From: Algoriphagus mannitolivorans DSM 15301
GTDB lineage: Bacteria; Bacteroidota; Bacteroidia; Cytophagales; Cyclobacteriaceae
NCBI RefSeq assembly: GCF_000429425.1
Contig: NZ_AUBV01000014.1
Span: 62,001-126,000 of the forward strand
DNA: 64,000 nt
Direction of reading: 5' to 3'
In this document: positions 26,976-36,239 of the stretch, one piece after another
Numbering within the stretch: the stretch's first letter is position 1
How the letters are laid out: each line of letters opens with the position of its first letter
Position numbers and translations under genes: made by a program
Notes under the pieces: model-generated
The model's input: only the letters and a program-made list of their open reading frames with translations
Database searches by the model: none
What the model was told of the DNA's origin: nothing

Positions 26976-27011
26976 TCTGGAAAAAGGGTAAATTCCTTAA
27001 ACCCTTGCCAT

Positions 27012-27977
27012 ATGAAGACTTTCCTTTGCCTACTATTTTCCCTCTTGCTGTATTCTTGTCAGCCTAAGGAAACAACGGTTTCTGAAAAAATGGATTTCTT
27101 GATTGCTTACAATACCTGGGAGCCGGATTCCATAGCTGAGGACAATTGGGAAATCCGGATTCTGGATCCAGAGGATAGCCTTCATACCTCTCAAAACATC
27201 ATCAATCACCCTGATGTAGCGTGGACATATTTAGCCCATGAGGACAGGATTTTCTTCATCAGCGACAGGGATACAGCTTATCGGCATTTCTTCCTTTACG
27301 AAATGGGTCCTGACGGATCTGGGGTAAAAAAGCTTTCAGATTTGAGACTGGAAGATAGCTGGATGGATATAAACCCTGAAAAAAATGAGATGGTGGTAGC
27401 GGCAAGACCTTCCCTGGATATTCGGTATCAGCTGTATCTGATAAATCTGGAAAATGGAAATTATTCTCCTCTAGTCAATGATACGGCTTACCGCTTTTCT
27501 GATCCGGTCTTTTCACCGGATGGTAACCAAATTGCCTTTGTAAAAAGCCCGAAAACCAAAAAGGAAGGCGTTTTCCCAGAGGTTTTCCTCATGAATCGGG
27601 ATGGGAGTGGAGAAAAGCAATTGACCGTCTTTCCTGCAGAAGATCCGGCAGCGAATTCTTATGGATATAAGGCAGGAGCCTTGAGATGGCATCCCACCGA
27701 AGATTTTATCTCCTATGCCTCTTCCAGAGGAAATGGGACTTTCATTTTTGGAGTGACTCCTGACGGTACCCAAAATTGGCAGATCAGCAGAAGTGGCAAA
27801 AAAGAAGTCTATCATGACTGGAGTCCTGATGGAAAGTGGCTTGCCTTTGAGCAATATCAGGACACCCTTTCCAAACAGTTTCATATTGTTTTGATGAATT
27901 GGGAGAGCAAGGAATCTAAAATTTTAACCGATACGCTTCTCAAAACGCAGCTGGCTCCTGTTTTTGTAAGGAAATAG
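27012..27977 (+). CDS. PD40/TolB-like beta-propeller lipoprotein
   Basis: A 321-residue protein with a lipoprotein signal (LLLYSCQPK, Cys16). The mature part has repeats of the WD40-like PD40 type, e.g. FSPDGNQIAFVKS and WSPDGKWLAFEQ, which form a TolB-like propeller. Such proteins bind peptides or sugars on the cell surface or in the periplasm. It follows the decarboxylase after 36 bp; any functional link is unknown. Confidence 0.8.
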   Translation: MKTFLCLLFSLLLYSCQPKETTVSEKMDFLIAYNTWEPDSIAEDNWEIRILDPEDSLHTSQNIINHPDVAWTYLAHEDRIFFISDRDTAYRHFFLYEMGPDGSGVKKLSDLRLEDSWMDINPEKNEMVVAARPSLDIRYQLYLINLENGNYSPLVNDTAYRFSDPVFSPDGNQIAFVKSPKTKKEGVFPEVFLMNRDGSGEKQLTVFPAEDPAANSYGYKAGALRWHPTEDFISYASSRGNGTFIFGVTPDGTQNWQISRSGKKEVYHDWSPDGKWLAFEQYQDTLSKQFHIVLMNWESKESKILTDTLLKTQLAPVFVRK

Positions 27978-28196
27978 GCAAAATCCCTGATCATAAAAGA
28001 GAAACCTATTGATGGGATGTGTTCTGCCTAGGTCTTGAATGGAATAGGCAGGATTAATGAGCTTTCAAAAGGGTAAAATCTTCAAATTAAGCCTTGGGAA
28101 AGAATAATTGGTGCGATTTTGGCGAAAGGAATTGCTTATGATTTTTCTCCCCAAATGGAGATCCTTCTATTAAACCAACAATTTAATACACAAAAA

Positions 28197-28646
28197 ATGA
28201 AGAAATTCTTAAAAGTAATCTCCCTATGCTTGTTTTTGGGAGGAGCGTTGGTGCTGAATGCAAATGCTCAGGAAATCGGTATCAGACTAGGCAACGTGAA
28301 CGGGAATAACGTGGCTGTTGACGGAGTTTTTTCTCTGGGAGATTTCAGCAGAGTCCATGCTGATGTGAGTTTTGGCGGTGGAGGTTTGGGTATTGATGCC
28401 CTTTGGAACCCAGTTTATGATGACATAGCCGACACTGACTTTAAATGGTATGCAGGCTTTGGTCCCTCTGTGTTTCTGGCGGACAATTTCAGATTGGGTG
28501 CCGCTGGTGAAATTGGCGCAGAATATGCCTTTACCGAAGTTCCGATCACGGTAGGTTTGGACTGGAGACCTTACTTCATTCTGGTGGAACAGACCACCTT
28601 CGATGCCGGAGGATTTGGATTGAATATCCGATGGAGGTTAAAATGA
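28197..28646 (+). CDS. Small exported beta-barrel-like protein
   Basis: A 149-residue protein. I start it at MKKFLKVISLCLFLGG (28197), which gives a clear signal peptide ending NANAQ; the longer frame puts 26 odd residues in front. The mature part has alternating hydrophobic/hydrophilic residues and Gly-rich turns, ending in RWRLK, like small outer-membrane or lipocalin-type barrels. No named family is recognised. The 219-bp region before it (27978-28196) holds no gene. Confidence 0.68.
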   Translation: MKKFLKVISLCLFLGGALVLNANAQEIGIRLGNVNGNNVAVDGVFSLGDFSRVHADVSFGGGGLGIDALWNPVYDDIADTDFKWYAGFGPSVFLADNFRLGAAGEIGAEYAFTEVPITVGLDWRPYFILVEQTTFDAGGFGLNIRWRLK

Positions 28647-28658
28647 TCTAAGTAACTT

Positions 28659-28683
28659 AGCGGGGGAACACCCCGCTTTTTTT
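28659..28683 (+). terminator. Intrinsic terminator
   Basis: AGCGGGG and CCCCGCT form a perfect 7-bp stem with a GAACA loop, followed by seven Ts. The next gene's ATG follows the T tract directly, so that gene's promoter must lie within or upstream of this hairpin. Confidence 0.9.
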
Positions 28684-29136
28684 ATGGATGAATTTTTCAA
28701 CCAAGTAGTGATTCTGGAAAGATTTACCGGCAAAGGTGGTTGGACCTATGCACGAGTACCAAAGGAAAAACTGCCTTCTAAAAAGTATTTTGGCATGCTG
28801 GAAGTTTCTGGTCAGGTCGATGAGTATGTTTTCCAAAAAAAGCATCTGATGCCCATGGGGGACGGGACCGTTTTCCTCCCCGTTTCCAAAGAAATCCGAA
28901 CCAAAATCAAGAAAGAAGCCGGAGACGAAGTAAGATTGATTCTTTTCACTGAATCCATTCCAGATCAGGTTCCGGGAGAACTTAAGGCTTGTCTCCAAGA
29001 TGATCCCGGAAAATGGGAGAGCTTTCAAAAGCTTCCGGAAAAGGAACAAAAGGAATGGATCGAAACCATTTATTCCTCTTCCAATGAAGATCATCAGGTA
29101 CGGCAGATTCTTCGATTACTGAATTTTTTGGCTTAA
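28684..29136 (+). CDS. DUF1905/YdeI-family protein
   Basis: A 150-residue protein. The N-terminal 90 residues (GGWTYARVP, then PVSKEIRTKIKKEAGDEVRLIL) match the DUF1905 barrel, and the C-terminal helices (LPEKEQKEWIETIYSS) match the YdeI/OmpD-associated bacteriocin-resistance tail. Function is not established. Its start directly follows a terminator T tract, and its stop overlaps the end of the converging TonB receptor gene by 4 bp. Confidence 0.78.
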   Translation: MDEFFNQVVILERFTGKGGWTYARVPKEKLPSKKYFGMLEVSGQVDEYVFQKKHLMPMGDGTVFLPVSKEIRTKIKKEAGDEVRLILFTESIPDQVPGELKACLQDDPGKWESFQKLPEKEQKEWIETIYSSSNEDHQVRQILRLLNFLA

Positions 29137-31535
29137 AACTCTACGATAATCCCCACGGTAGGCAGCACATTTCCAGCAGTATTTTCAATCAGTTTTAGCT
29201 GATATCTATTCGGGTCATTGGAGTCTTGAAGAATATTTCCGGACCCATCCCGAACCGGTACCAAAAGAGGAGCTTGTTGGGCTTGGAAATTGTAGAAATT
29301 TTGAATGTCCACATACCAGTTGAGGTTCCATTTAGGGAAGTAATACTTTTTGTCCAACCTAAGATCCAACTGATGAAAGGCAGGGAGCCTTACAGCGTTG
29401 ATCTGGGAGTAATCCAGCACTCCGGAATTCCTCAGATCCCAATTGGACTTCAATGAAGATTCCTCCAAGTTGAAAGGGGTATAGGGGGTGCCTCCCAAAA
29501 ATCTCCATCTGCCTCCCAATTCCCAGTTTTTACCAAATCTCTTTCCGGCAGTCAGGCTGACGATAAACCTATTGTCCCAAGAGGAAGGAAGATATCCTTC
29601 AGAATTCGGATTGGTGAATTCACTCCGCACCAGAGTGATTGCGGCAATGCCATAGAAATTGTTGAAAAGTCGCTGCTGAGCCAGAAACTCCAAGCCATAA
29701 GCCCGACCCTGAGAATTGGATTCGACAGGTTCATTTCCAATGACCCCAAAATCAGCCCCTAGATTGGCGAGTGAAATCCCATTCCGGATCGAGGAAGGAT
29801 AGTTGGAATACTTCTTATAAAACCCTTCCAGAGTAAATCTTCGATACTTTTCCGGCACGACAAATTCCAATCCGCCAATCAGTTGAGAATTGCGAATAAA
29901 CCGCACATCATTGATTTGATTGAGTAGCTGTCCTTCATTGGATCGATACCCGAGAACGGTATAAGCGGGTTTTTGGTAATAGATGCCGGCATTGGCTGTA
30001 GCAAAGAGGTTGTTCCTTAATTGATAAGAAAAAGAAACCCTCGGACTGATCTGGTTAAGAGGGTTTTGGGCAGTTTTTCCAAAATCTGAGCCATCCACCC
30101 GAACTCCTCCTGTAATCAATAGTCTATCATTGAAATAGTTTTTACTACCCGAAAAGAATGCTCCGTATTGGTTGAAATTGGAAGTGGATTGTACATCGAT
30201 GATTTGCCCTGAGAAGGAAAGCGTACTGCGGTCGAAATTATTGATGAAGAATCTTGAATAGGAATAATTCACTCCATATTTCAGGGTATAACCTTTTCCG
30301 AAAATCGAATTTTCTGCTCTGAATTTATTCTCAGATTCTTGGGAAAGGTAGTCTGAGAGGAGATTGGCCTGGGAGCTTTCATCATTTCCGGCGTATTTAT
30401 AGGCGCGGTTATTCAGCATGTTCCGGCTCAGGATAAACGTCCAAAAGCCATTTTCCCGATAGCGTTTTAGCTTCAGTCCCGTGGTGTAATTCCATTGATT
30501 TTGAACCGGCAAGATGTCCAGTAGGTAAAGCCTGTTTTCCAATTCTTCTTCTGTTTCCCCTTCTGGAATTTCTTCATTGAGGACAAACTGGTCAATTGCC
30601 CCCACTCCGATAAAAGTCAGCTCTGTTTTATCGTTGATTTGGGTAGTGGTTTTCAACTGAAAATCATTGAAAGTAGGCAAAAATGGCAGGCCTAAAAGCC
30701 TGAAAAGACCTTGGAGATAGGATCTTCTGGCGGAAAGAATATAGGTCGTCTTTTCGCTTATTGGGCCTTCATTCGAAAGTGTGATCTCGGAGGCGCCTAC
30801 CGTCAGTTGAGTAAACATTCGATCCCGACGGCCCTCTTTCAACTGAAAATCGAAAAATGAGCTCAGTGCATCCATCCGATTGGAAGGAAAACCACCCGTC
30901 AGTACATCCACATTTGTGATCAAGTTTACATTGAGAATTCCTACCGGACCACCGGAAGAACCCTGCGTCGCAAAATGGTTAATGACAGGGACCTCGATTT
31001 CATCGACAAAGAATTTGTTCTCGTTGGGTGCTCCACCGCGAATAATGATGTCATTTCTGAAGCTAGCGGTGGAGGCTACCCCGGGCAAAGATTGGATCAC
31101 CCTGGAAATGTCTCTGTTGCCTCCCGGATATCGTTCGATTTCGTTGGTATTGAGCCTTCGTGCAGAAATGGGAGTTTCTTCTGAGCGGGTAAATTCACTG
31201 CTGACCACTACCTCATTGAGTTCCGAAGCTTCCTCTCCCAGGGCAAAGTCCAATTGGACAGGCCGAGCTTGGGAGATTTGGATTTCGTATTGGGTTTGAG
31301 CTTTAAATCCGACAAAACTTGCGCGGATATTATAAAGTCCGGGAGGGATGTTTTTGATTTCATAGAATCCATTTTCATCAGAAATTCCCCCAAGATCCGT
31401 GTTCAAGATTAGCACATTGGCATAGGGAATGGGATCGTTGTTGATCGGGTTGAAGATTTTTCCCCTGAGAATACCCTGTGCGAGGAGTTGGGCTGGGATC
31501 AAAAAAAGAGCAAGAAGGAATAATCGGAGATTCAT
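29133..31535 (-). CDS. TonB-dependent receptor with carboxypeptidase-regulatory domain
   Basis: An 800-residue outer-membrane receptor. After the signal peptide (ending AQG) comes a CarboxypepD_reg-like domain (about 22-105, ILRGKIFNPINNDPIPYANV), a plug domain (about 120-225) and a 22-strand barrel. There is no SusC-type signature and no SusD partner, so it is more like a siderophore, cofactor or small-molecule receptor than a glycan receptor. It lies downstream of crtW on the same strand with a 73-bp gap; whether it belongs to that operon is unclear. Ligand unknown. Confidence 0.88.
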   Translation of the reverse strand: MNLRLFLLALFLIPAQLLAQGILRGKIFNPINNDPIPYANVLILNTDLGGISDENGFYEIKNIPPGLYNIRASFVGFKAQTQYEIQISQARPVQLDFALGEEASELNEVVVSSEFTRSEETPISARRLNTNEIERYPGGNRDISRVIQSLPGVASTASFRNDIIIRGGAPNENKFFVDEIEVPVINHFATQGSSGGPVGILNVNLITNVDVLTGGFPSNRMDALSSFFDFQLKEGRRDRMFTQLTVGASEITLSNEGPISEKTTYILSARRSYLQGLFRLLGLPFLPTFNDFQLKTTTQINDKTELTFIGVGAIDQFVLNEEIPEGETEEELENRLYLLDILPVQNQWNYTTGLKLKRYRENGFWTFILSRNMLNNRAYKYAGNDESSQANLLSDYLSQESENKFRAENSIFGKGYTLKYGVNYSYSRFFINNFDRSTLSFSGQIIDVQSTSNFNQYGAFFSGSKNYFNDRLLITGGVRVDGSDFGKTAQNPLNQISPRVSFSYQLRNNLFATANAGIYYQKPAYTVLGYRSNEGQLLNQINDVRFIRNSQLIGGLEFVVPEKYRRFTLEGFYKKYSNYPSSIRNGISLANLGADFGVIGNEPVESNSQGRAYGLEFLAQQRLFNNFYGIAAITLVRSEFTNPNSEGYLPSSWDNRFIVSLTAGKRFGKNWELGGRWRFLGGTPYTPFNLEESSLKSNWDLRNSGVLDYSQINAVRLPAFHQLDLRLDKKYYFPKWNLNWYVDIQNFYNFQAQQAPLLVPVRDGSGNILQDSNDPNRYQLKLIENTAGNVLPTVGIIVEF

Positions 31536-31608
31536 GTGGATAGTGTTGGTAAACTAAAAAGCAATTAAAAAAGGAATTGTTTCCTCAGCATTGAATTTTT
31601 GCCAAAAA

Positions 31609-32298
31609 TCAAATAAGACCTTTCTCCTTTTCTCTCCAGAGTCTCCACCAAGGAACCCCGGGAGCATCATGATGCTCAAAATGATATCCAAAAAAGTAGC
31701 AAGAGATAAATGCCCAAAGGTGATTTTTGGATAAGGTATGAGAATGATGTGGATTGTCGCTTTCGCCCCTGTGAGGAACATATGTACCAAAATAGAAGAG
31801 CTGCAAAGTGGAAAGAACTGCCGGAAGCATCCAGAATAAAATCAGATTTTCGACTGGAAGAAACAGCTTTAGAATATTAAATGTCACTGCCATCAACAGC
31901 ACTTGCCAGATATTGATGTATTGGCGAAGAAAGGAAAAGTACCAAATCAGGAATTTTCCAGAAGGGTGATAATCCGGATCCTGATCTGTGGCTACATGGC
32001 GATGATGTTCATGATGTTTGGGGAAAAGTCTCCAATAGAAATTATAGGAGAATAAAATGGCAGCAATCCACCCAGTAATATGGTTTATCTGTTTGTTCGA
32101 AGAAACCACCCCATGCATGGCATCGTGGGCAGTAATAAAAAGCCCCGTATAAAGATGCATCTGAATCAAAACCGCCAAGTAAGTCACGGGATTGGACCAG
32201 TTGATTTCCCAAGTCAAAAGGAAAACGAGGGAACAAAACCAAATGAAAATGATGGTCCAAGCGATGATTAGACCTTTGGGATCTATTTTGCCGAACAT
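31609..32298 (-). CDS. crtW: Beta-carotene ketolase CrtW
   Basis: A 229-residue membrane-bound di-iron enzyme of the fatty-acid-desaturase superfamily. The histidine boxes HDAMHG, HHEHHRH and YHFEHHDAPGVPWW fit the CrtW type, which adds a 4-keto group to beta-ionone rings; the FGTYVPHRG segment also fits. The ATG at 32298 gives the usual start MFGKIDPKG; the longer open frame runs back into ispH. It is the last gene of the carotenoid run, 32 bp after ispH. It could give canthaxanthin/astaxanthin-type or flexixanthin-type end groups. Confidence 0.86.
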   Translation of the reverse strand: MFGKIDPKGLIIAWTIIFIWFCSLVFLLTWEINWSNPVTYLAVLIQMHLYTGLFITAHDAMHGVVSSNKQINHITGWIAAILFSYNFYWRLFPKHHEHHRHVATDQDPDYHPSGKFLIWYFSFLRQYINIWQVLLMAVTFNILKLFLPVENLILFWMLPAVLSTLQLFYFGTYVPHRGESDNPHHSHTLSKNHLWAFISCYFFGYHFEHHDAPGVPWWRLWREKEKGLI

Positions 32299-32330
32299 AG
32301 GATAGAAATAGGCATTTGAGCCCCTTTTTG

Positions 32331-33176
32331 CTAAAAGGTAAGTAATTTTTCTTTGACCTGCTCCATCAGCCACATCGGCGTGGAGGTGGCGCCACATATT
32401 CCTACGGATTCGTTGGAGGCAAACCAAGAAGAGTCGATTTGTTCCGGGTTAGAGACAAAAAAAGTGTTGGGATTTTTCTCCTTGCACACGTTGAATAATA
32501 CTTTTCCATTGGAAGATTTGGTGCCCGATACAAAGACAATTTTATCGTATTTGTCGGCGAATTCCCGAAGTTCCTTGTCCCGATTCGATACTTGCCGACA
32601 GATGGTATCGTTGGTGTTTACCGTAATTCCGTTATCCCTCAAGACTTCATTGATTTCGTAGAACTTGTCCGTGCTCTTAGTGGTCTGGCTGTAAAGGGTA
32701 AGATTCTTCGGAAGAGATTCTAGATTGAGCTCCGAGATATCTTGGAATACCACGGCCTCATTGTTGGTTTGGCCTAGAAGTCCGATTACCTCAGCGTGGC
32801 CATGCTTGCCATAGATATAGATTTTTTCCTCTTTGTCGAAAGAATTTTTGATTCGGTTTTGCAGCTTCAACACCACCGGACAAGAAGCATCAATCAGTGT
32901 CAGGTTGTTTTTGATAGCCAATTGATAGGTTGAAGGCGGTTCTCCGTGAGCCCGGATCAGGATTTTTTCATTACTAAGATCCTGCAGCTCTTGGTGATTG
33001 ATAATTTTTAAACCTTTTGCAGTCAATCGATTTACTTCCTCATCATTGTGGACTATATCTCCCAGACAATAGAGGTAGCCCTGCTCATCTAATATTTCCT
33101 CTGCCATTTCTATGGCATAGACGACTCCAAAGCAAAAGCCTGAATTTGAATCGATATGTACCTGAAGGTTTTTCAT
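32331..33176 (-). CDS. ispH: 4-hydroxy-3-methylbut-2-enyl diphosphate reductase IspH
   Basis: A 281-residue [4Fe-4S] enzyme that makes IPP and DMAPP at the end of the MEP pathway. The three cluster cysteines are visible in GFCFGV, DASCPV and GICGAT, with the active-site histidines and the YGKHGHAEV segment in place. It lies between the lycopene cyclase (7-bp gap) and crtW, inside the carotenoid operon, so supply of isoprenoid units is likely to rise together with pigment synthesis. Confidence 0.95.
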   Translation of the reverse strand: MKNLQVHIDSNSGFCFGVVYAIEMAEEILDEQGYLYCLGDIVHNDEEVNRLTAKGLKIINHQELQDLSNEKILIRAHGEPPSTYQLAIKNNLTLIDASCPVVLKLQNRIKNSFDKEEKIYIYGKHGHAEVIGLLGQTNNEAVVFQDISELNLESLPKNLTLYSQTTKSTDKFYEINEVLRDNGITVNTNDTICRQVSNRDKELREFADKYDKIVFVSGTKSSNGKVLFNVCKEKNPNTFFVSNPEQIDSSWFASNESVGICGATSTPMWLMEQVKEKLLTF

Positions 33177-33183
33177 CGGATAG

Positions 33184-33891
33184 TTAACTACTCAGGGTTG
33201 TAATTGTTTTTCGGCTTCGGATCTTTTCGAATATACTGATATTCAAGAGAAACAGCGTCATAGAATAAATAGTGTCTTCAATCGGAACCGTCCAAATCCG
33301 GATTCCTAGGTTTTCGGCATTGTTATAAATCACCACAGGTTCCTCTGTCAGGCCACCTGTGAGAACTCCATTGCATAGAAATAATGGAATCAGATGAATC
33401 AGATAGGCAAAGATGAATCTTCCCAAATACCGATCTCCGAAATAGAGGTAATGTCCCAACAGCGATATTGCTCCGATTATGAAATTGACTGAGGTGTACC
33501 ACTTGTCCAGATGAAGTATTCCCAAGCCTAAAAGCAAAGGGACTAGCACATAAACAAATGGTTTGGCAACAGGCCTAAAATGATCTTTTGGGAAAAAGTA
33601 AATCAATACTTCATAGATAAATACACAAGCAAAAGGAATAATCAGAAAGAACAACCATTCCTCTAAAGGAAGATTTCCCAAGTAAACTCCAATTAAATAC
33701 CGTGGATTGAATTCCCAGACACCCAAGTGTGTAAACCAAATGTCCCAAATGACGAAGAAGATTCCTGTAATCAGCAATGCAGGGAAAAGTGCTCCCCATT
33801 GACTTGAATATTTGATTCTATGCTCAAAGGACTGAGCCAATGGATAGGATAAAGCAAACAGATCAACCGCCAGATATAGGAATTTTTCCAT
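33184..33891 (-). CDS. crtYcd: Fusion-type lycopene beta-cyclase (CrtYcd)
   Basis: A 235-residue integral membrane protein with about seven helices, made of two homologous halves that are separate CrtYc and CrtYd subunits in actinobacteria. Each half has its acidic motif: PLEEWLFF in the first and PIEDTIYS in the second. The enzyme closes the ends of lycopene into beta-ionone rings. A fused cyclase of this type has been described in an Algoriphagus strain. Its ATG overlaps the crtB stop by one base (TGATG), so the two are translationally coupled. Confidence 0.87.
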   Translation of the reverse strand: MEKFLYLAVDLFALSYPLAQSFEHRIKYSSQWGALFPALLITGIFFVIWDIWFTHLGVWEFNPRYLIGVYLGNLPLEEWLFFLIIPFACVFIYEVLIYFFPKDHFRPVAKPFVYVLVPLLLGLGILHLDKWYTSVNFIIGAISLLGHYLYFGDRYLGRFIFAYLIHLIPLFLCNGVLTGGLTEEPVVIYNNAENLGIRIWTVPIEDTIYSMTLFLLNISIFEKIRSRKTITTLSS

Positions 33892-34733
33892 CAGAGGATG
33901 CCTAGTTTGGTTTCAAAATAAGTTCCAACCAATAGAGAAAGCTTTTGGCTATTTGGGATTCGGATTCGCTTTTTAGTGATGGTGTCAGCAGGAAGGCTTT
34001 TGATTTTATCGAAGAGTTTTTGATAATACATGTAGGCAACCCGAACTCCGAGTTTTGCCGAAGTAGGCAATTGTTCGATTCCTATCAGGGAGTCGTTGAA
34101 ATCTTGCTGGATATCTTCTTCAATCTGGGTTTTTACAATTTGGTCAAAATGTTTGTAATCTACTCCTGGGAAATAGACACGCCCTCTTTCTTCATAGTCG
34201 CTTTTGATGTCACGGAGGAAATTTACCTTTTGAAATGCTGAGCCTAGTTTGCATGCCGGTGTCTTAAGTTTTTCAAAAAGCTCCTCGTTTCCTTCGCAAA
34301 ATACTTTCAAACACATGAGCCCAACTACTTCAGCTGAACCATAGATATACTCCTTGTACTTGGAGTCATCATATTTTTTGGCGTCCAGATCCATTTCCAT
34401 ACTGACCAAAAAAGCTTCGATATACTCCAGAGGGATATTGTATTTGTTGACAATCAATTGAAAGGCATGGAGGACCGGGTTGAGCGATATGCCTGTTTCG
34501 ATTGCTCGATAGGTGTCTTCTTTGAATTGCTGAAGGAGAAGTGATTTGTCCTGCTGGTGAAAAGTATCTACGATTTCATCTGCAAACCTGACAAAACCAT
34601 AAATGCCATAAATCGGCATGTGGAGTTTTTTGTCCAGCGTTTTGATACCAATGGTAAAGCTGGTACTGTATCGCTGGGTGATCAGCTTGCTGCACTCCAA
34701 AGTGGTCTGATTAAATAGCTCTATGGCATCCAT
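33891..34733 (-). CDS. crtB: Phytoene synthase CrtB
   Basis: A 280-residue head-to-head prenyl synthase that joins two GGPP into phytoene. The two Asp-rich motifs are present: DEIVDTF near residue 53 and FLRDIKSDYEERGR near residue 170. Length is normal. It lies 17 bp after crtI and overlaps the lycopene cyclase by one base. No GGPP synthase (crtE) is in the window. Confidence 0.94.
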   Translation of the reverse strand: MDAIELFNQTTLECSKLITQRYSTSFTIGIKTLDKKLHMPIYGIYGFVRFADEIVDTFHQQDKSLLLQQFKEDTYRAIETGISLNPVLHAFQLIVNKYNIPLEYIEAFLVSMEMDLDAKKYDDSKYKEYIYGSAEVVGLMCLKVFCEGNEELFEKLKTPACKLGSAFQKVNFLRDIKSDYEERGRVYFPGVDYKHFDQIVKTQIEEDIQQDFNDSLIGIEQLPTSAKLGVRVAYMYYQKLFDKIKSLPADTITKKRIRIPNSQKLSLLVGTYFETKLGIL

Positions 34734-34750
34734 TTCTAATGTGTCTGGGG

Positions 34751-36235
34751 TTACAGGTTGAAATCTTTCTTTACCTCAGCAGCGACGACTTGCCCGGAGA
34801 TCAGGGATGGAGGCACCCCTGGGCCAGGAACCGTCAGTTGGCCGGTATAGTACAAATTTCTAACGTTTTTGTTTTTGAGTGCCGGTTTCAAAACAGCTGT
34901 TTGAGTCAGCGTGTTGGCCAGTCCGTAAGCATTGCCCTTAAAGGCATGGTAATCTGATTTGAAATCCGCATGTGCATAGCTTCTCTTGAAAATCACATGC
35001 GAACGGATTTCCTGTCCCGTGATTTTCTCCAAACGGTCCATGATGATGTGGTAATATTTTTCCCTCATTTCATCGCCATCCTCTAAGTCTGTAGCCAATG
35101 GAATCAACAGGAATAAGTTTTCGCATCCTTCAGGAGCGACGGTAGGATCTGTGATGGAAGGAACAGAAGCGTAAAAAAGAGGTTTCTCCGGCCATCTTGG
35201 ATTTTTGTAAATGGCGTCGGCATGCGGTCCGAGAGGCTCGTCAAAGAAAAGATTGTGGTGACGAAGATTCTTCAGGCGCTTGTTGATTCCCAAATAGAAG
35301 AGTAGGGAGGAAGGAGCCATGACCCGCTTGTCCCAATATTTTTCAGTGTAATTGCTGTATTTGGGATTGACTAAATGTTTGTCCACATGGTGATAATCTG
35401 CACCTGCTACGACTACATCTGCCTCGATCTTTTCTCCTGATTTCAGTCTTATTCGTCTGGCAGTTCCGTTTTCTATTTCGATTTCTTCTACTTCAGAGCT
35501 GTATCGGATTTGGACTCCTTTTTCCTCTGCCAGGGTGACCATTCCTCGAATGATCTCATGCATCCCTTTCTTTGGATACCAAGTTCCCAGCGCGATATCA
35601 GCATAATTCATCAAGCTGTACAACGCTGGTATATTTTCAGCGGTTTCTCCCAGGAAAAGAACCGGGAATTCCATCAGCCGAATGATTTTATCATGGGAGA
35701 AAAACTTCCTGACATGCTTAGACATGGACTGGAAAATGTCCATTCGAATCATATCAACCAATAAACTTGGGGAAGTGAATTCAAAAACTGAGCGGCTTGG
35801 CCTTTTGACCAAGTCATGGATGCCGACTTCATATTTATACTTGGCCTGAGCCAAAAAAGACTCTAATTGCTTTCCTGCTCCGAGTTCAATTTTTTCCAGC
35901 ATGGACTTGAATTGCTCCAAGTCTGCAGGAATATCCAGAACGTCATTTTCCCCATAAATCACCGCATAGGAAGGATCTAGCCGGAGAAGTTCATAAAAGT
36001 CACTGGGTTTTTTGCCAAAATGTGCAAAGTAATTCTCAAACACATCGGGCATCCAATACCAGCTTGGACCCATATCAAACACAAACCCCTGATGCTCGAA
36101 CTTTCTTGCTCTACCACCAGGGGAATCGTTTTTTTCAAGGAGTGTAACTGAACAATTGGAGTCTTGCGCCAAATGGGTGGCTGCGGAAAGCCCTGCAAAT
36201 CCAGAGCCGATCACTACCACTTTTTTCTTGGACAT
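34751..36235 (-). CDS. crtI: Phytoene desaturase CrtI
   Basis: A 494-residue FAD-dependent carotenoid desaturase. The N-terminal dinucleotide motif VVVIGSGFAGLSAATHLA and the C-terminal YYTGQLTVPGPGVPPS signature are both typical of bacterial CrtI, which converts phytoene to lycopene. It begins 4 bp after the sigma-factor stop, so expression follows the sigma gene. No second CrtI-like gene (such as a 3',4'-desaturase CrtD) lies in the window, so this enzyme or one elsewhere must do any further desaturation. Confidence 0.94.
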   Translation of the reverse strand: MSKKKVVVIGSGFAGLSAATHLAQDSNCSVTLLEKNDSPGGRARKFEHQGFVFDMGPSWYWMPDVFENYFAHFGKKPSDFYELLRLDPSYAVIYGENDVLDIPADLEQFKSMLEKIELGAGKQLESFLAQAKYKYEVGIHDLVKRPSRSVFEFTSPSLLVDMIRMDIFQSMSKHVRKFFSHDKIIRLMEFPVLFLGETAENIPALYSLMNYADIALGTWYPKKGMHEIIRGMVTLAEEKGVQIRYSSEVEEIEIENGTARRIRLKSGEKIEADVVVAGADYHHVDKHLVNPKYSNYTEKYWDKRVMAPSSLLFYLGINKRLKNLRHHNLFFDEPLGPHADAIYKNPRWPEKPLFYASVPSITDPTVAPEGCENLFLLIPLATDLEDGDEMREKYYHIIMDRLEKITGQEIRSHVIFKRSYAHADFKSDYHAFKGNAYGLANTLTQTAVLKPALKNKNVRNLYYTGQLTVPGPGVPPSLISGQVVAAEVKKDFNL

Positions 36236-36239
36236 AGGA

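Noticed and set aside
29133..31535. TonB receptor as part of a SusC/SusD glycan locus
   Set aside because: No SusD-like gene is next to it and the receptor lacks the SusC plug signature; the sulfatase is 4 kb away on the other strand.
31609..32427. Longer crtW starting at 32427 inside ispH
   Set aside because: The extra 43 residues are antisense-like noise within ispH; MFGKIDPKG at 32298 gives a normal ketolase start.
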